A stretch of 64,000 bases of DNA from Mucilaginibacter kameinonensis (GCF_003675385.1 NZ_RCWZ01000001.1:1488001-1552000), one strand, 5' to 3'. Counted from the stretch's first letter, positions 52,715 to 62,867 are shown. The notes: generated by a model from the letters alone, not told the origin. A program made the numbers and translations.

Positions 52715-55700
52715 TTATGAGTTTTTAGGATCGAAGTATACACTTAGCTGGTCGTCAGGATCGAGCGAAACACTGTTGGTGGTTGACTTTTGTTGCACCA
52801 GGTAAAAGATTACCGGCAAAATGAACAGGGAAACAAAAGTTGATGCAATTAGCCCGCCTATAACAGCCCTGCCCAAAGGAGCTGTTTGTCCGCCGGCTTC
52901 ACCCAGTCCGGTTGCCATTGGGATCATGCCCGCAATCATGGCAATGGTGGTCATCAGGATTGGCCTGAGCCTTAATTCCATCGCTTCAATAGCTGATTCC
53001 ATGGCATTTTTACCGCTTTTCCTGATTTCTTCTGCATTAGAAATTAACAGGATAGCATTGGAAACAGAAACCCCGACAGACATGATTATACCCATGTATG
53101 ATTGGAGGTTGAGGCTTGACCCCGTTGCAAGCAAAATGAGCAGGGAGCCAACCAATACGCCTGGTATCGCTGTAATAACAGTAAAGCCTAAGCGGAACGA
53201 CTGATAATTTGCAGACAGCATCAGCAATAAAACGATAATAGTAATCAACAAACCGGATTGCAGGCTGGCGAGCGTCTGGTCAAGCAGGATAGTTAATCCC
53301 CTTACCTCTACCGAAATTCCGCGAGGTGGTGTGTTGCTGTTTTTCAGGATCTTATTTACAGCTGCCGAGGCGGAGCCGAGGTCTTTATTATAAATATTAG
53401 CTATTATTGATAAGTAGCGTGTAGCCCCCTTACGGTCATATTCGCCTACTATCGGCTGCATGTTAAAGGTGCAAACATCGCCGAGTACAGGCCTTGCGCT
53501 GTTCTTGAATATCGGAACCTCGGCAAGGTCGTCAAGGCTGCCCATATCGGGTTGCGGTATCTCCACCTGCACGTTATAGGAATTGGCATTGGTTTGATCA
53601 AGCCATAAAATCTTATCAGTAAAGCGGCTGGATGATGTGGCCTGGGTAATACAATTGCTAACCTGTGTCATGGTAAGGCCCATCTGTGTTACTTTGTCAC
53701 GGTCAATATTGATATGGATCGCCGGGCTTTTCAACTGCTCTTTCAGTTGCACATCCCTTAAAAACGGAACCTGTTTCAACTGCGATATCAGGGTATCTGC
53801 ATACTGCTGCCCCTGGGCTATATCTTTACCAATTACAGCTATCTCGACAGGTGTAGATGAACCCTGGCTCATGATCTTGCTGGTTAAATCAATCGGCTCG
53901 AATGATAGTGTCACATCCGGCATGGCTTTATGAAGCGCTTTCCGCAGGTTTTCCTTAACATCCTGGATGTTTTCCTTGTAATTGTCGCTCAGGTTAACCT
54001 GCATAACAATCTCGTTAGAAGAACTCATAAACAAAATGACCGGCAAAGTTGGAAACGAAGAAGGGTGCTGCCCTGCAAAAGCAGATATAATATCAACATT
54101 GTTTTTACCTACAGTTTGATATAATACCTGTTGGGCTTCAAGCATCGTTTTTTCGGTTTGCTCAAGCCTGGTTCCCTGTGGTGCCCTGATCCGGACCTGG
54201 AATTGCCCGCTGTTTAGTTTAGGCAGGATATCCTTACCTATTATGGATACGCTGAAGCCAACTATGATGAAAGAAATGGCCACGTAAAGCACGACACTTG
54301 CGCGGCTGCGGCTCATCATCCATTTTACTATTTGCACGCAGGCTGCCTTAAACCGGTCGAACCGGTTTGGCTTATCCGCTGTTTGGGGTTTTTCTTCATG
54401 ATGTTTCGGAACTTTAAGTACCCAGTTGGCCAATACAGGCACAAGCGTTTGTGATAAAAGGAATGCTGCTATCATGGAAAATCCTACTGCTAATGACAAG
54501 GGTAGGAACATGCCCTGGGGTACGCCGGTCATGAAAAAGGCAGGCACAAAAACTGCCAGGATGCTAAGGAGGATCAGGAGTTTTGGCAGTGCAATCTCTT
54601 CACAGGCGTCGGCTACGGCGCGGGCCTTTTTCTTGCCCATTTCCATATGCCTGTGAATATTTTCAATCGTCACGGTCGACTCATCTACCAGGATACCGAT
54701 AGCCAGCGCAAGACCGCTCAGCGTCATGATGTTCAGCGTTTGCCCAAACAGCTTCAACACCAGTGTGCCTATAATTACAGAAAGTGGGATATTCACCACT
54801 ACGATAAAGGCGCTTCTCTTATCGCGTAAAAACAGCAATACCATTAATCCTGCCAGGATGGCTCCTGTAACACCTTCGCTGATAAGACTTTTTACCGCGT
54901 TGATCACGTAAACGGACTCATCAAACTCAAACTTTAAAGAAACATCCGGCGGCAAAAGGCTTTGCATATTTGGAATTGCCTTTTTCAAATCCTGCACTAC
55001 CGACCATGTGGAGGCGCTGGAAGCCTTGATTACGGGGATGTAAATCGCTCTTTTACCATTAATGTAAGCAAAGCCGGTAGTAATATCAGCCCCATCTACC
55101 ACCCTTGCCACATCTTTAAGATAGATGGTTGCTCCATTTTGATAAAGCAGCGGAATTTTTTCAAAGTCCTTAACCTTGTTCAATACGGTATTGGAAGGTG
55201 TTAGGTAGGAGGTACGCCCGATGCTGACGGTTCCTGCCGGCGAGATATGGTTGTTATCCTTTATAGCCGCGGTGATCTGGTCGGCAGTTACACCATGGCT
55301 GCGCATCAGGTCTGGGTCAACATTAATAACAACAGTTCTGGCATTACCGCCAATAGGTGGTGGCGAGGTTAGACCGGCAATTTTAGAAAAGTTGGGCCTG
55401 ACATATAAACTGGCCAAATCCTGCAGCTCGTTGTTACTACGTTTCGAGCTACTGATAGTCAACTGTCCTACAGGTAACGTAGAGGCATCAAAGCGAATAA
55501 TGATGGGCGGCGGGGTTCCCGGAGGCATTTCGGCGAAAGCCCTGTTGGTAAGCGAGGTAACTTCTGCCGCCGCCTGCGCCATGTTTGTACCATCATAAAA
55601 ACTCAGCTTGAGTAAGCTCAAGCCTTCTATGTTATTGGTTTCTATTGATTTGATACCACTTACATATAGGTATAAGTTTTGATAATTGGTAGAAACAAAG

Positions 55701-55882
55701 CCCTCCATTTGCTGGGGCGACATGCCCCCGTAAGGTTGCGAAACGTATATGGTAGGCAGGTTAATGTTCGGAAAAATATCAATATTGATTTTTGTGGCGG
55801 CAATTATCCCCGCCAGCACTACGCCAATTACAACGACAATCACCGTTATTGGCTTCCTTAATGAAGATTGAATAAGATTCAT
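52715..55882 (-). CDS. RND efflux pump inner membrane permease
   Basis: A 1055-residue AcrB/MexF-like transporter with 12 membrane helices and two large periplasmic loops. TM1 follows SLRKPITVIVVVIGVVLAGI. The proton-relay region in TM4 reads LAIGILVDESTVTIENIHRH (Asp-Glu where AcrB has Asp-Asp). GTRLEQTEKTMLEAQQVLYQ is in the second porter half. It exports drugs, solvents or metals by proton antiport; the sequence groups with the multidrug/solvent rather than the CusA metal type (no clear Met triad), though I cannot be certain. It is 13 nt from the adaptor and 11 nt from the channel gene. Confidence 0.93.
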   Translation of the reverse strand: MNLIQSSLRKPITVIVVVIGVVLAGIIAATKINIDIFPNINLPTIYVSQPYGGMSPQQMEGFVSTNYQNLYLYVSGIKSIETNNIEGLSLLKLSFYDGTNMAQAAAEVTSLTNRAFAEMPPGTPPPIIIRFDASTLPVGQLTISSSKRSNNELQDLASLYVRPNFSKIAGLTSPPPIGGNARTVVINVDPDLMRSHGVTADQITAAIKDNNHISPAGTVSIGRTSYLTPSNTVLNKVKDFEKIPLLYQNGATIYLKDVARVVDGADITTGFAYINGKRAIYIPVIKASSASTWSVVQDLKKAIPNMQSLLPPDVSLKFEFDESVYVINAVKSLISEGVTGAILAGLMVLLFLRDKRSAFIVVVNIPLSVIIGTLVLKLFGQTLNIMTLSGLALAIGILVDESTVTIENIHRHMEMGKKKARAVADACEEIALPKLLILLSILAVFVPAFFMTGVPQGMFLPLSLAVGFSMIAAFLLSQTLVPVLANWVLKVPKHHEEKPQTADKPNRFDRFKAACVQIVKWMMSRSRASVVLYVAISFIIVGFSVSIIGKDILPKLNSGQFQVRIRAPQGTRLEQTEKTMLEAQQVLYQTVGKNNVDIISAFAGQHPSSFPTLPVILFMSSSNEIVMQVNLSDNYKENIQDVKENLRKALHKAMPDVTLSFEPIDLTSKIMSQGSSTPVEIAVIGKDIAQGQQYADTLISQLKQVPFLRDVQLKEQLKSPAIHINIDRDKVTQMGLTMTQVSNCITQATSSSRFTDKILWLDQTNANSYNVQVEIPQPDMGSLDDLAEVPIFKNSARPVLGDVCTFNMQPIVGEYDRKGATRYLSIIANIYNKDLGSASAAVNKILKNSNTPPRGISVEVRGLTILLDQTLASLQSGLLITIIVLLLMLSANYQSFRLGFTVITAIPGVLVGSLLILLATGSSLNLQSYMGIIMSVGVSVSNAILLISNAEEIRKSGKNAMESAIEAMELRLRPILMTTIAMIAGMIPMATGLGEAGGQTAPLGRAVIGGLIASTFVSLFILPVIFYLVQQKSTTNSVSLDPDDQLSVYFDPKNS

Positions 55883-55893
55883 GATCGTTGTAT

Positions 55894-57318
55894 TTAATAT
55901 TGGTTAATAAATAGGTCTAAATTTCCCGAAGAACCGGCCATATACAGTAGCGCCTGCCATACCGCGTTACCGGCGATATCCTTGTTTGTCTCCGCCCGGT
56001 TCAAGTCGTACAGCGTTTGCGTCACATCAACTATAGTAGCAAGGCCGTTGCTGTATAGGGTCTTTTTTTGCTCATAAGCGTCACTTGCCGCTTTTAACAA
56101 AATGGGGGCTTCCCGGTATTTTTGCAGGGCGTTAACCAATTGCTTATTCCCTTCTTCCAACTGATTGGTAAGGTTGGTTTCCTGGTAGTGATATTCGTTG
56201 GTCAGTCCATCGGCATAATAGCGCTGGCTCTTGAGCCTGGAACTAACCCTGCCCATGTTTGACAGGTTCCAGGAAACACCTACTCCAATGAGATAATTTC
56301 CCCGTAAGGGCGCAATACCATTAAAGTAGCCTTGATTATAACTGCCGGGATCAGCCGGATTATAGCTTGTCCCGAAACCTGAGCCCCTGTCTTGCAACGT
56401 GCCAAAAAATGAAACTTTAGGCAGGCTGGTTTTGGAAAGGTAGGCAGCATCAAGCTCACTGCTTTTTACCCGCTCTGCCAGGAACCTCAATTGAGGGTGA
56501 TTGGAGATATCATAAACAGGGCGCTGCGGGAGCTGCGCGGGTAGTTGATTGATATATAAGCTATCTAACAGGAAATCCTGTTTGGTCATGCCTAATTGCA
56601 TGGCCAGGTTGGCAGCCTGTTTTTGTTCAAAAGCAATCGCGTCTGTCAATGCATTCTTAGCTTGTGACAACTGGGCATTAGCGATTGAACTGTCCACCCC
56701 TGCATTTAAGCCATTAACTGTACGGGTGAGGATCACCTCCCTCAGCGCAGAAACCCTGGAAAGATTTACTTTCTCAGAATAATGCAGGCGTTGTGCATCA
56801 AGTAAATTCAGATAGGCGGATGCCGCCCTTACCTGTTGTTGAAACTTTTCCTGTTCAAGGTCGGCTTCATCCCGGTCATAAATTCCTTTGGCATCGGCTA
56901 CGTGTGCTTTTTGCAAGCCAAATGAAAAAATATTCCAGTTGATTTCTGATGAATAGAGCGCGGCAAAGGCGGCGTTCCAATTTTGAGAAGCGGAAACCGG
57001 ACCCGATGTAGTCGAGATTAATCCGTTAATGCCCGAAGGGGGCCCGTTGAGGCCATTAATTGTACCATAGCCCTGTTGCGCGGAAAGGATGAAATCCGGT
57101 GATCCATCGCGCCTGGCTGCGGTGATATTTTCTTTGGAAGCATTGGCGTAATTAGCCTTTGCTTTTAATAATTCCTGCCGTGAGAGTGTAAGTTGCAGGG
57201 CCTCTTTCATACTCAGCACATGACCATTGTTTTCCTGGGCAATGGCAGGCAGCGTTCTCAATCCCAGATATAATGTTAACGTGAGACTGAAAACTAAAAA
57301 CTTTATGTTCGTTTTCAT
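55894..57318 (-). CDS. TolC-family outer membrane efflux channel
   Basis: A 474-residue outer membrane factor. Signal peptide to IAQE (~28), then two OEP repeats (MKEALQLTLSRQELLKAKAN; DLEQEKFQQQVRAASAYLNL; LLKAASDAYEQKKTLYSNGL) forming the alpha-barrel. It is the first of the three efflux components in the minus-strand operon. Confidence 0.92.
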   Translation of the reverse strand: MKTNIKFLVFSLTLTLYLGLRTLPAIAQENNGHVLSMKEALQLTLSRQELLKAKANYANASKENITAARRDGSPDFILSAQQGYGTINGLNGPPSGINGLISTTSGPVSASQNWNAAFAALYSSEINWNIFSFGLQKAHVADAKGIYDRDEADLEQEKFQQQVRAASAYLNLLDAQRLHYSEKVNLSRVSALREVILTRTVNGLNAGVDSSIANAQLSQAKNALTDAIAFEQKQAANLAMQLGMTKQDFLLDSLYINQLPAQLPQRPVYDISNHPQLRFLAERVKSSELDAAYLSKTSLPKVSFFGTLQDRGSGFGTSYNPADPGSYNQGYFNGIAPLRGNYLIGVGVSWNLSNMGRVSSRLKSQRYYADGLTNEYHYQETNLTNQLEEGNKQLVNALQKYREAPILLKAASDAYEQKKTLYSNGLATIVDVTQTLYDLNRAETNKDIAGNAVWQALLYMAGSSGNLDLFINQY

Positions 57319-57437
57319 TTGGAAAAAATTAAAATATGCATGTTATAAGCCCGAAAAGGCCCATTATTAGCTGTTAGATAAGTCGGCGAAACCGGCCTAT
57401 CAGCGACAATCAGCATGAAGCTGACTGTCCGGATATT

Positions 57438-57785
57438 TTAATTGAAAGATGGCGGCCCTCTGAGGTATAAAAGAGGAATGGGGGCAATGGGAGTAAAAAC
57501 CTCCCGGAAGGCGGGAAGCGCTATAAAGATGATTACAACGAGAATCCCAAACGTAACAAGGCTTATTTCGGCGGGAAGCGCGGAATGCCTGAATTGTTGG
57601 GTATAAGACTGTAGTTTACAATGAATAATGCCCGCCCGGACATGGACATCTTTTGAATGGCTGGCTTCGGTTGAAACGTTCTTGTTGAAAAAAATGGCAT
57701 AACGTACAAGTACCCGTCCCTGTAGTCCTATGAAGATCAGGAGGACGAGCAATAGTCTCAGAATGTTATGCAGTAGCTTTTTCAT
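57438..57785 (-). CDS. Small hypothetical membrane protein upstream of the efflux genes
   Basis: A 115-residue protein with two hydrophobic segments (ILRLLLVLLIFIGLQ, ~8-22; LVTFGILVVIIFIALPAF, ~76-94) and the end PIPLLYLRGPPSFN. It lies 119 nt before the TolC gene on the same strand, facing the AraC-FtsX gene. No known function. It may be the first gene of the efflux transcript. Confidence 0.6.
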   Translation of the reverse strand: MKKLLHNILRLLLVLLIFIGLQGRVLVRYAIFFNKNVSTEASHSKDVHVRAGIIHCKLQSYTQQFRHSALPAEISLVTFGILVVIIFIALPAFREVFTPIAPIPLLYLRGPPSFN

Positions 57786-57963
57786 TGCAGGTTGTAAAGC
57801 TTAATTATAACCGGGTTATTTAATCATCTCCTTTCCGCACCGATAATGCCGGGGTGTTTCCTTGTCCCGCTTACTTCTTAATATCGTTGTGAAAATCAAT
57901 AAGCCCATGTTCATATTTTTATTGGTATAAAAATAGAATGCCTGGTGAGAGATTTGAGTTGGT

Positions 57964-57994
57964 ATTCGTTAAACAGGCAAAAACAGTCGTTGAA
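57964..57994 (+). repeat. 31-bp regulatory repeat, copy C
   Basis: Begins ATTCGTTAAACAGGCA and contains AGTCGTTGAA at its end. It keeps the TTCG, AACAGGCAAAA and GTCGTT blocks of copies A and B (48587, 48650) at the same spacing. It lies ~180 bp before the efflux-side gene and ~390 bp before the AraC-FtsX gene. Confidence 0.55.
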
Positions 57995-58269
57995 AAAGGT
58001 TTGGCAACTAATGAGAGGGGCGTATTTCTTGATTATCGGCAAAGTTCAGTAAAACTCATGCTGAATGCTTAACCCAGATCTGCTATGATTACTCTCCATT
58101 GATCATTGGTTGGATTCTCCTGATATTGATATTTGCAGCCTGATGCCTTATCTTAACCAAGCCTTTGTTTGATTAAGAAAAAATCGACCTGTACCTATTT
58201 AAGCTTTATTTTTACCTTAACAATTTGTGTTAATAAGATCAGCTTTTGCTCAAACTGAAATGGCATTTC

Positions 58270-58297
58270 AAAACCGGACGCATTAATGTTCGGTTTT
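58270..58297 (+). terminator. Terminator-like hairpin before the AraC-FtsX gene
   Basis: AAAACCGGAC (58270-58279) pairs with GTTCGGTTTT (58288-58297), one G.U, around an 8-nt loop, with GTTACAAG after it. It could end an unseen short transcript or attenuate the gene at 58385. Confidence 0.4.
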
Positions 58298-58384
58298 GTT
58301 ACAAGTGTATAGTTTGACTAAAATGTAATATTTTATTTATCAGACTGTTAGTGGATTGGAATATCGATTGATATATTTAATTAC

Positions 58385-61300
58385 TTGAATTCTTACACCT
58401 TTCATATCAACCTGTATGACCTGGCCGCCCTCGGAACAATATTCGTAGGGCTTACCTTCGCTTTGCTTCTATGGTTCACAAAAAGCGTCAATCGCTCTGC
58501 AAACCGATTTCTTGCCCTGGCTTTGGCCACAATGGTTTTGTGGATGATACGGGTTTTAGGTATGGATATGCGGTTGGAAAACTATTTGCCCGGCTGGGAT
58601 AGGTTACCCATGCAATTTTTACTGGCTATGGGGCCGATGATCTGTTTCTATGTGCTGAAAATAACGCGCCCCGAGTTCAAATTTACCCGGAGGCACCTGC
58701 TGCATTTCAGTCCGCTGTTGTTGGAGCAAACCGTGCTGGTATTGGAGATTAAAGAAAGCATCCGGACGGGGGCTGCTACCTATGTAACCAATACTTTTCA
58801 GGTGCTGAACCCGGTACTTCAGCTGCTCATCTTTATTTCAATCATGACTTATCTGTATAAGTCACATCAGCTTATCCAGCATTTTTACCGGCGGCTGCAA
58901 CCTGTTTTGATGGACCGGTCGCTTCTTGAATTTCGATGGCTGCGTCGCTTATTGGCGGCTACGGCCTTATTGTGGACCTTGTGGATCGCCTATGCCGCCG
59001 TAGACTATTTCGGCTACCGGAATCAATTGGGTACACACGTTTATTATACTTTCTACATCTTCCTGGCGGTAATCATTATATGGACTTCGATGGCTGCTTT
59101 CCTGAGGCCACAGGCTGCACTAATTGTTCAGCAATCTACGCCTCTCAGATCGTCGCCAACGGGAGAATCAAAGAGTAAAGGGATTTGGTTGAAGAGGGCA
59201 ATGGAAGCCAACTTATATTATCAGGATCCCGAATTAACGCTAAGTTCATTAGCCGGAAAACTCGATCTGCATACACATGAACTATCGCGTATCCTTAATA
59301 CGGTACTTAAAAAAAGCTTTAATGATTTTGTTAACGAATACCGTGTGAGGGATGTGGCCGCGAAAATGCAGGACCCCGCTTATGATCATATCACTTTTCT
59401 GGGCATAGCCTATGAAGCTGGATTTAATTCGCAAAGTACCTTTACCCGTGTTTTTAAACAAATGACCGGGCAAAGCCCGATGGAGTATAAAAATAACCTG
59501 AAAAAGGATTGCTCAACTTATAAATTGGGCATTCACCCTCAATTTGCGCCCGTAATTTCGAATCGTGATGCCATTCCTAAGTGGTCTCCTTCGAAATCAA
59601 ATCGCGGCACTATGTTTAAAAATTACTTAAAAATCGCCTTCCGGAATTTCTGGAAACACAAAGTATTTACCCTGATCAATATTGTAGGGCTTTCAATTGG
59701 TATCAGCGCCTCGCTGGTAATTTATTTGATAGTACATTACGATTTTTCATTTGATAAGTTTCATAAGGATAGTGACCGGATATATCGCGTGGTATCCAAT
59801 TTTAAGTTTCAGGGCAACGAGAGCCACAGCTATGGGGTTACCACCCCGATGGCTGCAGGGATAAAGGCTAACGTTACCGGGGTCGAAATAGTTGCGCCCT
59901 TGTATACATTGAACCCTGATGTAATGGTTACCGATAAAAATAACGCGCCCGTAAAGCTTAAAGGACAAGATCATATTACCCTGGCCGATCAGAATTATTT
60001 TAAGATAATCAATTACACGTGGCTTGCCGGCTCGCCTACAACGGCGTTAAACGAACCTTACCATGTTGTACTTACTTCCGAGCGGGCCAAGGTTTACTTT
60101 CCCTCGCTTAGCTACGAGCAGATGATTGGTAAAACGGTAACTTATGATACATTAAAAACAACAGTATCGGGCATAGTTGAAACCATAAAAGAGAATACTG
60201 ATTTTTCTGCCCACGACTTTATTTCGTTCAGTTCGGGCAACCTAAAAAACAGGCTGGGTATGGATATGCAACTGGACAGTTGGGGAAGTACCAATTCGGC
60301 ATCGGAAGTGTTTATTAAGCTGAATCCGAAAGCTTCGGCAGCAAACGTACAAAAGCAGGTTAACGCCCTGTATAAAAAAAGCAACCCGCAAAGTGCCGAA
60401 GACCTCAAAAACGCGAGTGAGCAAACCTATACTGTTCAGCCTTTGAGCGATATCCATTTTAACCAGCTATATGGTACTTTTGATTTTAGCGGGCCTGCAA
60501 GCAAAAGTAAATCGTATATGTTGCTGGCCATTGCCGGTTTCCTGCTGCTGTTAGGCTGTATCAACTTTATCAATTTAACCACGGCGCAGGCTACCCAGCG
60601 GGCAAAAGAAATCGGTATCCGTAAAACCATGGGAAGCAGCCGTCCACAGTTGATCATGCAGTTTTTGAGCGAAACATTTTTGATTACGCTTTTCGCGGTG
60701 ATCATTTCAATCGGCTTAACGCCCTTGATCTTAAAACTGTTCTCGGGTTTTGTAGCCCCCGGTGTAAAAGCCAATTTTCTGCAGCAGCCCGATATATTTA
60801 TATTTCTGTTTGTGTTAACAGTTATCGTTAGCATATTATCAGGCTTTTATCCTGCGCTAATGCTGTCGGGTTATAAACCTGTTTCGGTGCTCAAAAACCA
60901 GGTGCAAAGCGGCACCCACAAAACCCGGAATGCATGGCTACGTAAATCCCTCACCGTATCGCAGTTTATTATTGCCCAGTTTTTTATTATGGCCACCATG
61001 TTGGTAAGCAAACAGATTTATTATGCCCTGCATAAGGACCTCGGTTTTAAAAAAGACGCGATTGTTTATGCCCAAACCCCGTACAAGGTTGGTAAAGCGT
61101 CTACAAACAAGGTGATGTTAAACAAACTCGGCGCCCTGCCCGGTGTTGAAATGGTAAGCCTTGGGTATTTCCCTCCTTCATCAGGGGCAACAAATGCTAC
61201 AAATGCACTTTATAAAGATGGGAAAAAGGAAATTATCACTTCGGTTGAAATAAAATATGCCGATGAAAATTATATTAAACTTTATCATATCAAATTATTA

Positions 61301-62089
61301 GCCGGCCGGAATATTACCGCTGCCGATAGTACAACAGGTGTGGTAATTAATGAAAAGTACGCCCGCACCATTGGATTTGCAAACCCGGGCGACGCGATTG
61401 GTAAAACGCTGGAAAAACTGAACAATTCAAAATCCCGGCGTATTGTTGGTGTTGCCGGTAATTTCTATACCCATTCATTACAGTCGCCGATAGGTCCCCT
61501 GGTTATTCTTGCGCCCGGCGGTAACAACTTCTTTCATAATAGCGTTATCCATATTGCCCTGAAACCTGAAACTCCTGGCAGCCTTTCCTGGTCAAAAACA
61601 ATGACCGCAATGAACAAGATCTGGAAAGAATTTTACCCAGACGACGATACCAATTATAAGTTTTACGATAAATCGATAGAACAATTCTACGATCAGGAGA
61701 AACAAACGTCTACCTTATTGAGCTGGGCTACTGGTCTTTCCATATTCATCAGTTGCCTCGGCCTGCTGGGCCTGGCTATTTATACAACCGGTCAGCGTAC
61801 CAAGGAGATTGGCATACGAAAGGTGCTTGGCGCGTCGGTTACGGAAATTGTACGCTTACTCTCTACCGAATTGATATCGCTTATCCTGTTGGCTTTTGTA
61901 ATTGTGACACCGCTGGCCTGGTGGGCTATGAACAAATGGATGGAAAGCTATGCGGATAAAACGCAGATCAGTTGGTGGATATTTGCGGCAAGTGGTGCTG
62001 GAATGCTATTAACTGCCTTTATTACATCAAGCTTCCAGACAATCAGAGCTGCTATTGTAAACCCGGTAAAAAGCTTGCGAAGCGAATGA
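58385..62089 (+). CDS. AraC-type membrane regulator fused to FtsX/MacB ABC permease
   Basis: One uninterrupted 1234-codon frame from TTG 58385. Residues ~1-255 have about seven membrane segments, as in 7TM-AraC regulators. Residues ~275-375 are an AraC-type HTH (LTLSSLAGKLDLHTHELSRI; ITFLGIAYEAGFNSQSTFTR; GQSPMEYKN). A ~35-residue linker leads to Met410 (ATG 59612), where MFKNYLKIAFRNFWKHKVFT begins, the standard start of a MacB-type permease. Two MacB_PCD/FtsX halves follow, with the end IVNPVKSLRSE. The fusion point is exactly the usual permease start, so two genes have become one, or the frame simply reads through. No ATPase gene is adjacent. It faces the RND efflux operon. Confidence 0.85.
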   Translation: MNSYTFHINLYDLAALGTIFVGLTFALLLWFTKSVNRSANRFLALALATMVLWMIRVLGMDMRLENYLPGWDRLPMQFLLAMGPMICFYVLKITRPEFKFTRRHLLHFSPLLLEQTVLVLEIKESIRTGAATYVTNTFQVLNPVLQLLIFISIMTYLYKSHQLIQHFYRRLQPVLMDRSLLEFRWLRRLLAATALLWTLWIAYAAVDYFGYRNQLGTHVYYTFYIFLAVIIIWTSMAAFLRPQAALIVQQSTPLRSSPTGESKSKGIWLKRAMEANLYYQDPELTLSSLAGKLDLHTHELSRILNTVLKKSFNDFVNEYRVRDVAAKMQDPAYDHITFLGIAYEAGFNSQSTFTRVFKQMTGQSPMEYKNNLKKDCSTYKLGIHPQFAPVISNRDAIPKWSPSKSNRGTMFKNYLKIAFRNFWKHKVFTLINIVGLSIGISASLVIYLIVHYDFSFDKFHKDSDRIYRVVSNFKFQGNESHSYGVTTPMAAGIKANVTGVEIVAPLYTLNPDVMVTDKNNAPVKLKGQDHITLADQNYFKIINYTWLAGSPTTALNEPYHVVLTSERAKVYFPSLSYEQMIGKTVTYDTLKTTVSGIVETIKENTDFSAHDFISFSSGNLKNRLGMDMQLDSWGSTNSASEVFIKLNPKASAANVQKQVNALYKKSNPQSAEDLKNASEQTYTVQPLSDIHFNQLYGTFDFSGPASKSKSYMLLAIAGFLLLLGCINFINLTTAQATQRAKEIGIRKTMGSSRPQLIMQFLSETFLITLFAVIISIGLTPLILKLFSGFVAPGVKANFLQQPDIFIFLFVLTVIVSILSGFYPALMLSGYKPVSVLKNQVQSGTHKTRNAWLRKSLTVSQFIIAQFFIMATMLVSKQIYYALHKDLGFKKDAIVYAQTPYKVGKASTNKVMLNKLGALPGVEMVSLGYFPPSSGATNATNALYKDGKKEIITSVEIKYADENYIKLYHIKLLAGRNITAADSTTGVVINEKYARTIGFANPGDAIGKTLEKLNNSKSRRIVGVAGNFYTHSLQSPIGPLVILAPGGNNFFHNSVIHIALKPETPGSLSWSKTMTAMNKIWKEFYPDDDTNYKFYDKSIEQFYDQEKQTSTLLSWATGLSIFISCLGLLGLAIYTTGQRTKEIGIRKVLGASVTEIVRLLSTELISLILLAFVIVTPLAWWAMNKWMESYADKTQISWWIFAASGAGMLLTAFITSSFQTIRAAIVNPVKSLRSE

Positions 62090-62141
62090 TTTGCATGGGA
62101 AGCTAAAATATTCAGCAGAAGTTTCTTGTTGAGATTATTAT

Positions 62142-62179
62142 AAAAAAGAAAGGCCATCGAAAGATGGCCTTTCTTTTTT
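62142..62179. terminator. Strong bidirectional terminator
   Basis: AAAAAAGAAAGGCCATC (62142-62158) pairs with GATGGCCTTTCTTTTTT (62163-62179) around GAAA. It lies 53 nt after the AraC-FtsX stop and 31 nt beyond the DUF302 gene's stop on the other strand. Confidence 0.9.
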
Positions 62180-62209
62180 ATGGCTTTGTAGCTCCTTAAA
62201 TTAAAATAT

Positions 62210-62596
62210 TTAATGCTGTAGAATTGCTGTGACAATAGGACCGATATCCAGGATTGCAGTCAATTGGTCTGTTAACGAATACCGTTGCTTTATAAAGTCC
62301 GGATCGTTGTAAGCTACCCATGTTTTATCCTCTCCGTTTTTCCAGGCGATAACTTTAAGGGGCAGGTCGAGCGCTGTCGCGGGATTAAACTCCATTATCA
62401 ACCCTCCTTTAGCCGGGTTGCCAAATAAAAGAAACTCAAATGGCGGAAGGTTGATCCCGCCTTTAAGCGCTTCTGCCTGCTGATCTATCCGCGCGTAAAT
62501 TGTAATGCCTTTTTGTTTTAAGGCATTCTCCAGGCGGTCGATTACTTCTTTCACCGTATAAACGGTCTGTCTGATAATAACTCCTGTTGGGTTCAT
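62210..62596 (-). CDS. DUF302 domain protein
   Basis: A 128-residue protein from ATG 62596 (MNPTGVIIRQTVYTVKEVID; the frame is open to 62653 with a poorer start). DUF302 hallmarks are GITIYARIDQQAEAL, the FLLFGNPAKGGLIM strand and DLPLKVIAWKNGEDKTWVAY. The family is a small alpha/beta fold of unknown function, often linked to stress or redox genes. It is a single gene converging on the terminator at 62142. Confidence 0.85.
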   Translation of the reverse strand: MNPTGVIIRQTVYTVKEVIDRLENALKQKGITIYARIDQQAEALKGGINLPPFEFLLFGNPAKGGLIMEFNPATALDLPLKVIAWKNGEDKTWVAYNDPDFIKQRYSLTDQLTAILDIGPIVTAILQH

Positions 62597-62837
62597 GGTT
62601 TTAGGTTTTAGTATTTTAAGCCAATTTATCGCAGCAGGTAGGTTAATTGGCACATAGGTTAATGCAGGTACATAGTTAGCAAATATTCTTATACAGGCAA
62701 TTGGAATTGTTTAATCGGTAGCTCCAAACCGATATTCGAAGATAACCACTAAATGACTTTAACCGTAGTTAATAAGTTTTACCTCAAACTCAGAAGTTTG
62801 ATAAATCCCAGAAGCCTGAAAGGCTTATAAACGCAAA

Positions 62838-62867
62838 AAATCCGCTTAGCGTTAACTAAGAGGATTT
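62838..62867 (-). terminator. Hairpin with one mismatch downstream of the lipoprotein gene
   Basis: AAATCCGCTTAG (62838-62849) pairs with CTAAGAGGATTT (62856-62867), with one G.A mismatch and a 6-nt loop. Read on the minus strand it lies 64 nt after the lipoprotein stop and is followed by TTTGCG, so it is a fair terminator for that gene. Confidence 0.5.

Larger units (their letters stand above)
57786..58384. promoter_or_regulatory. Divergent regulatory region, efflux operon / AraC-FtsX gene
   Basis: This 599-bp gap has no convincing gene. It contains one copy of the 31-bp repeat (57964-57994) and a terminator-like hairpin (58270-58297). A near-consensus -7 element (GTATAGTTTG, 58306-58315) lies about 70 nt before the AraC-FtsX start, without a well-spaced TTTG. 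Confidence 0.45.
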
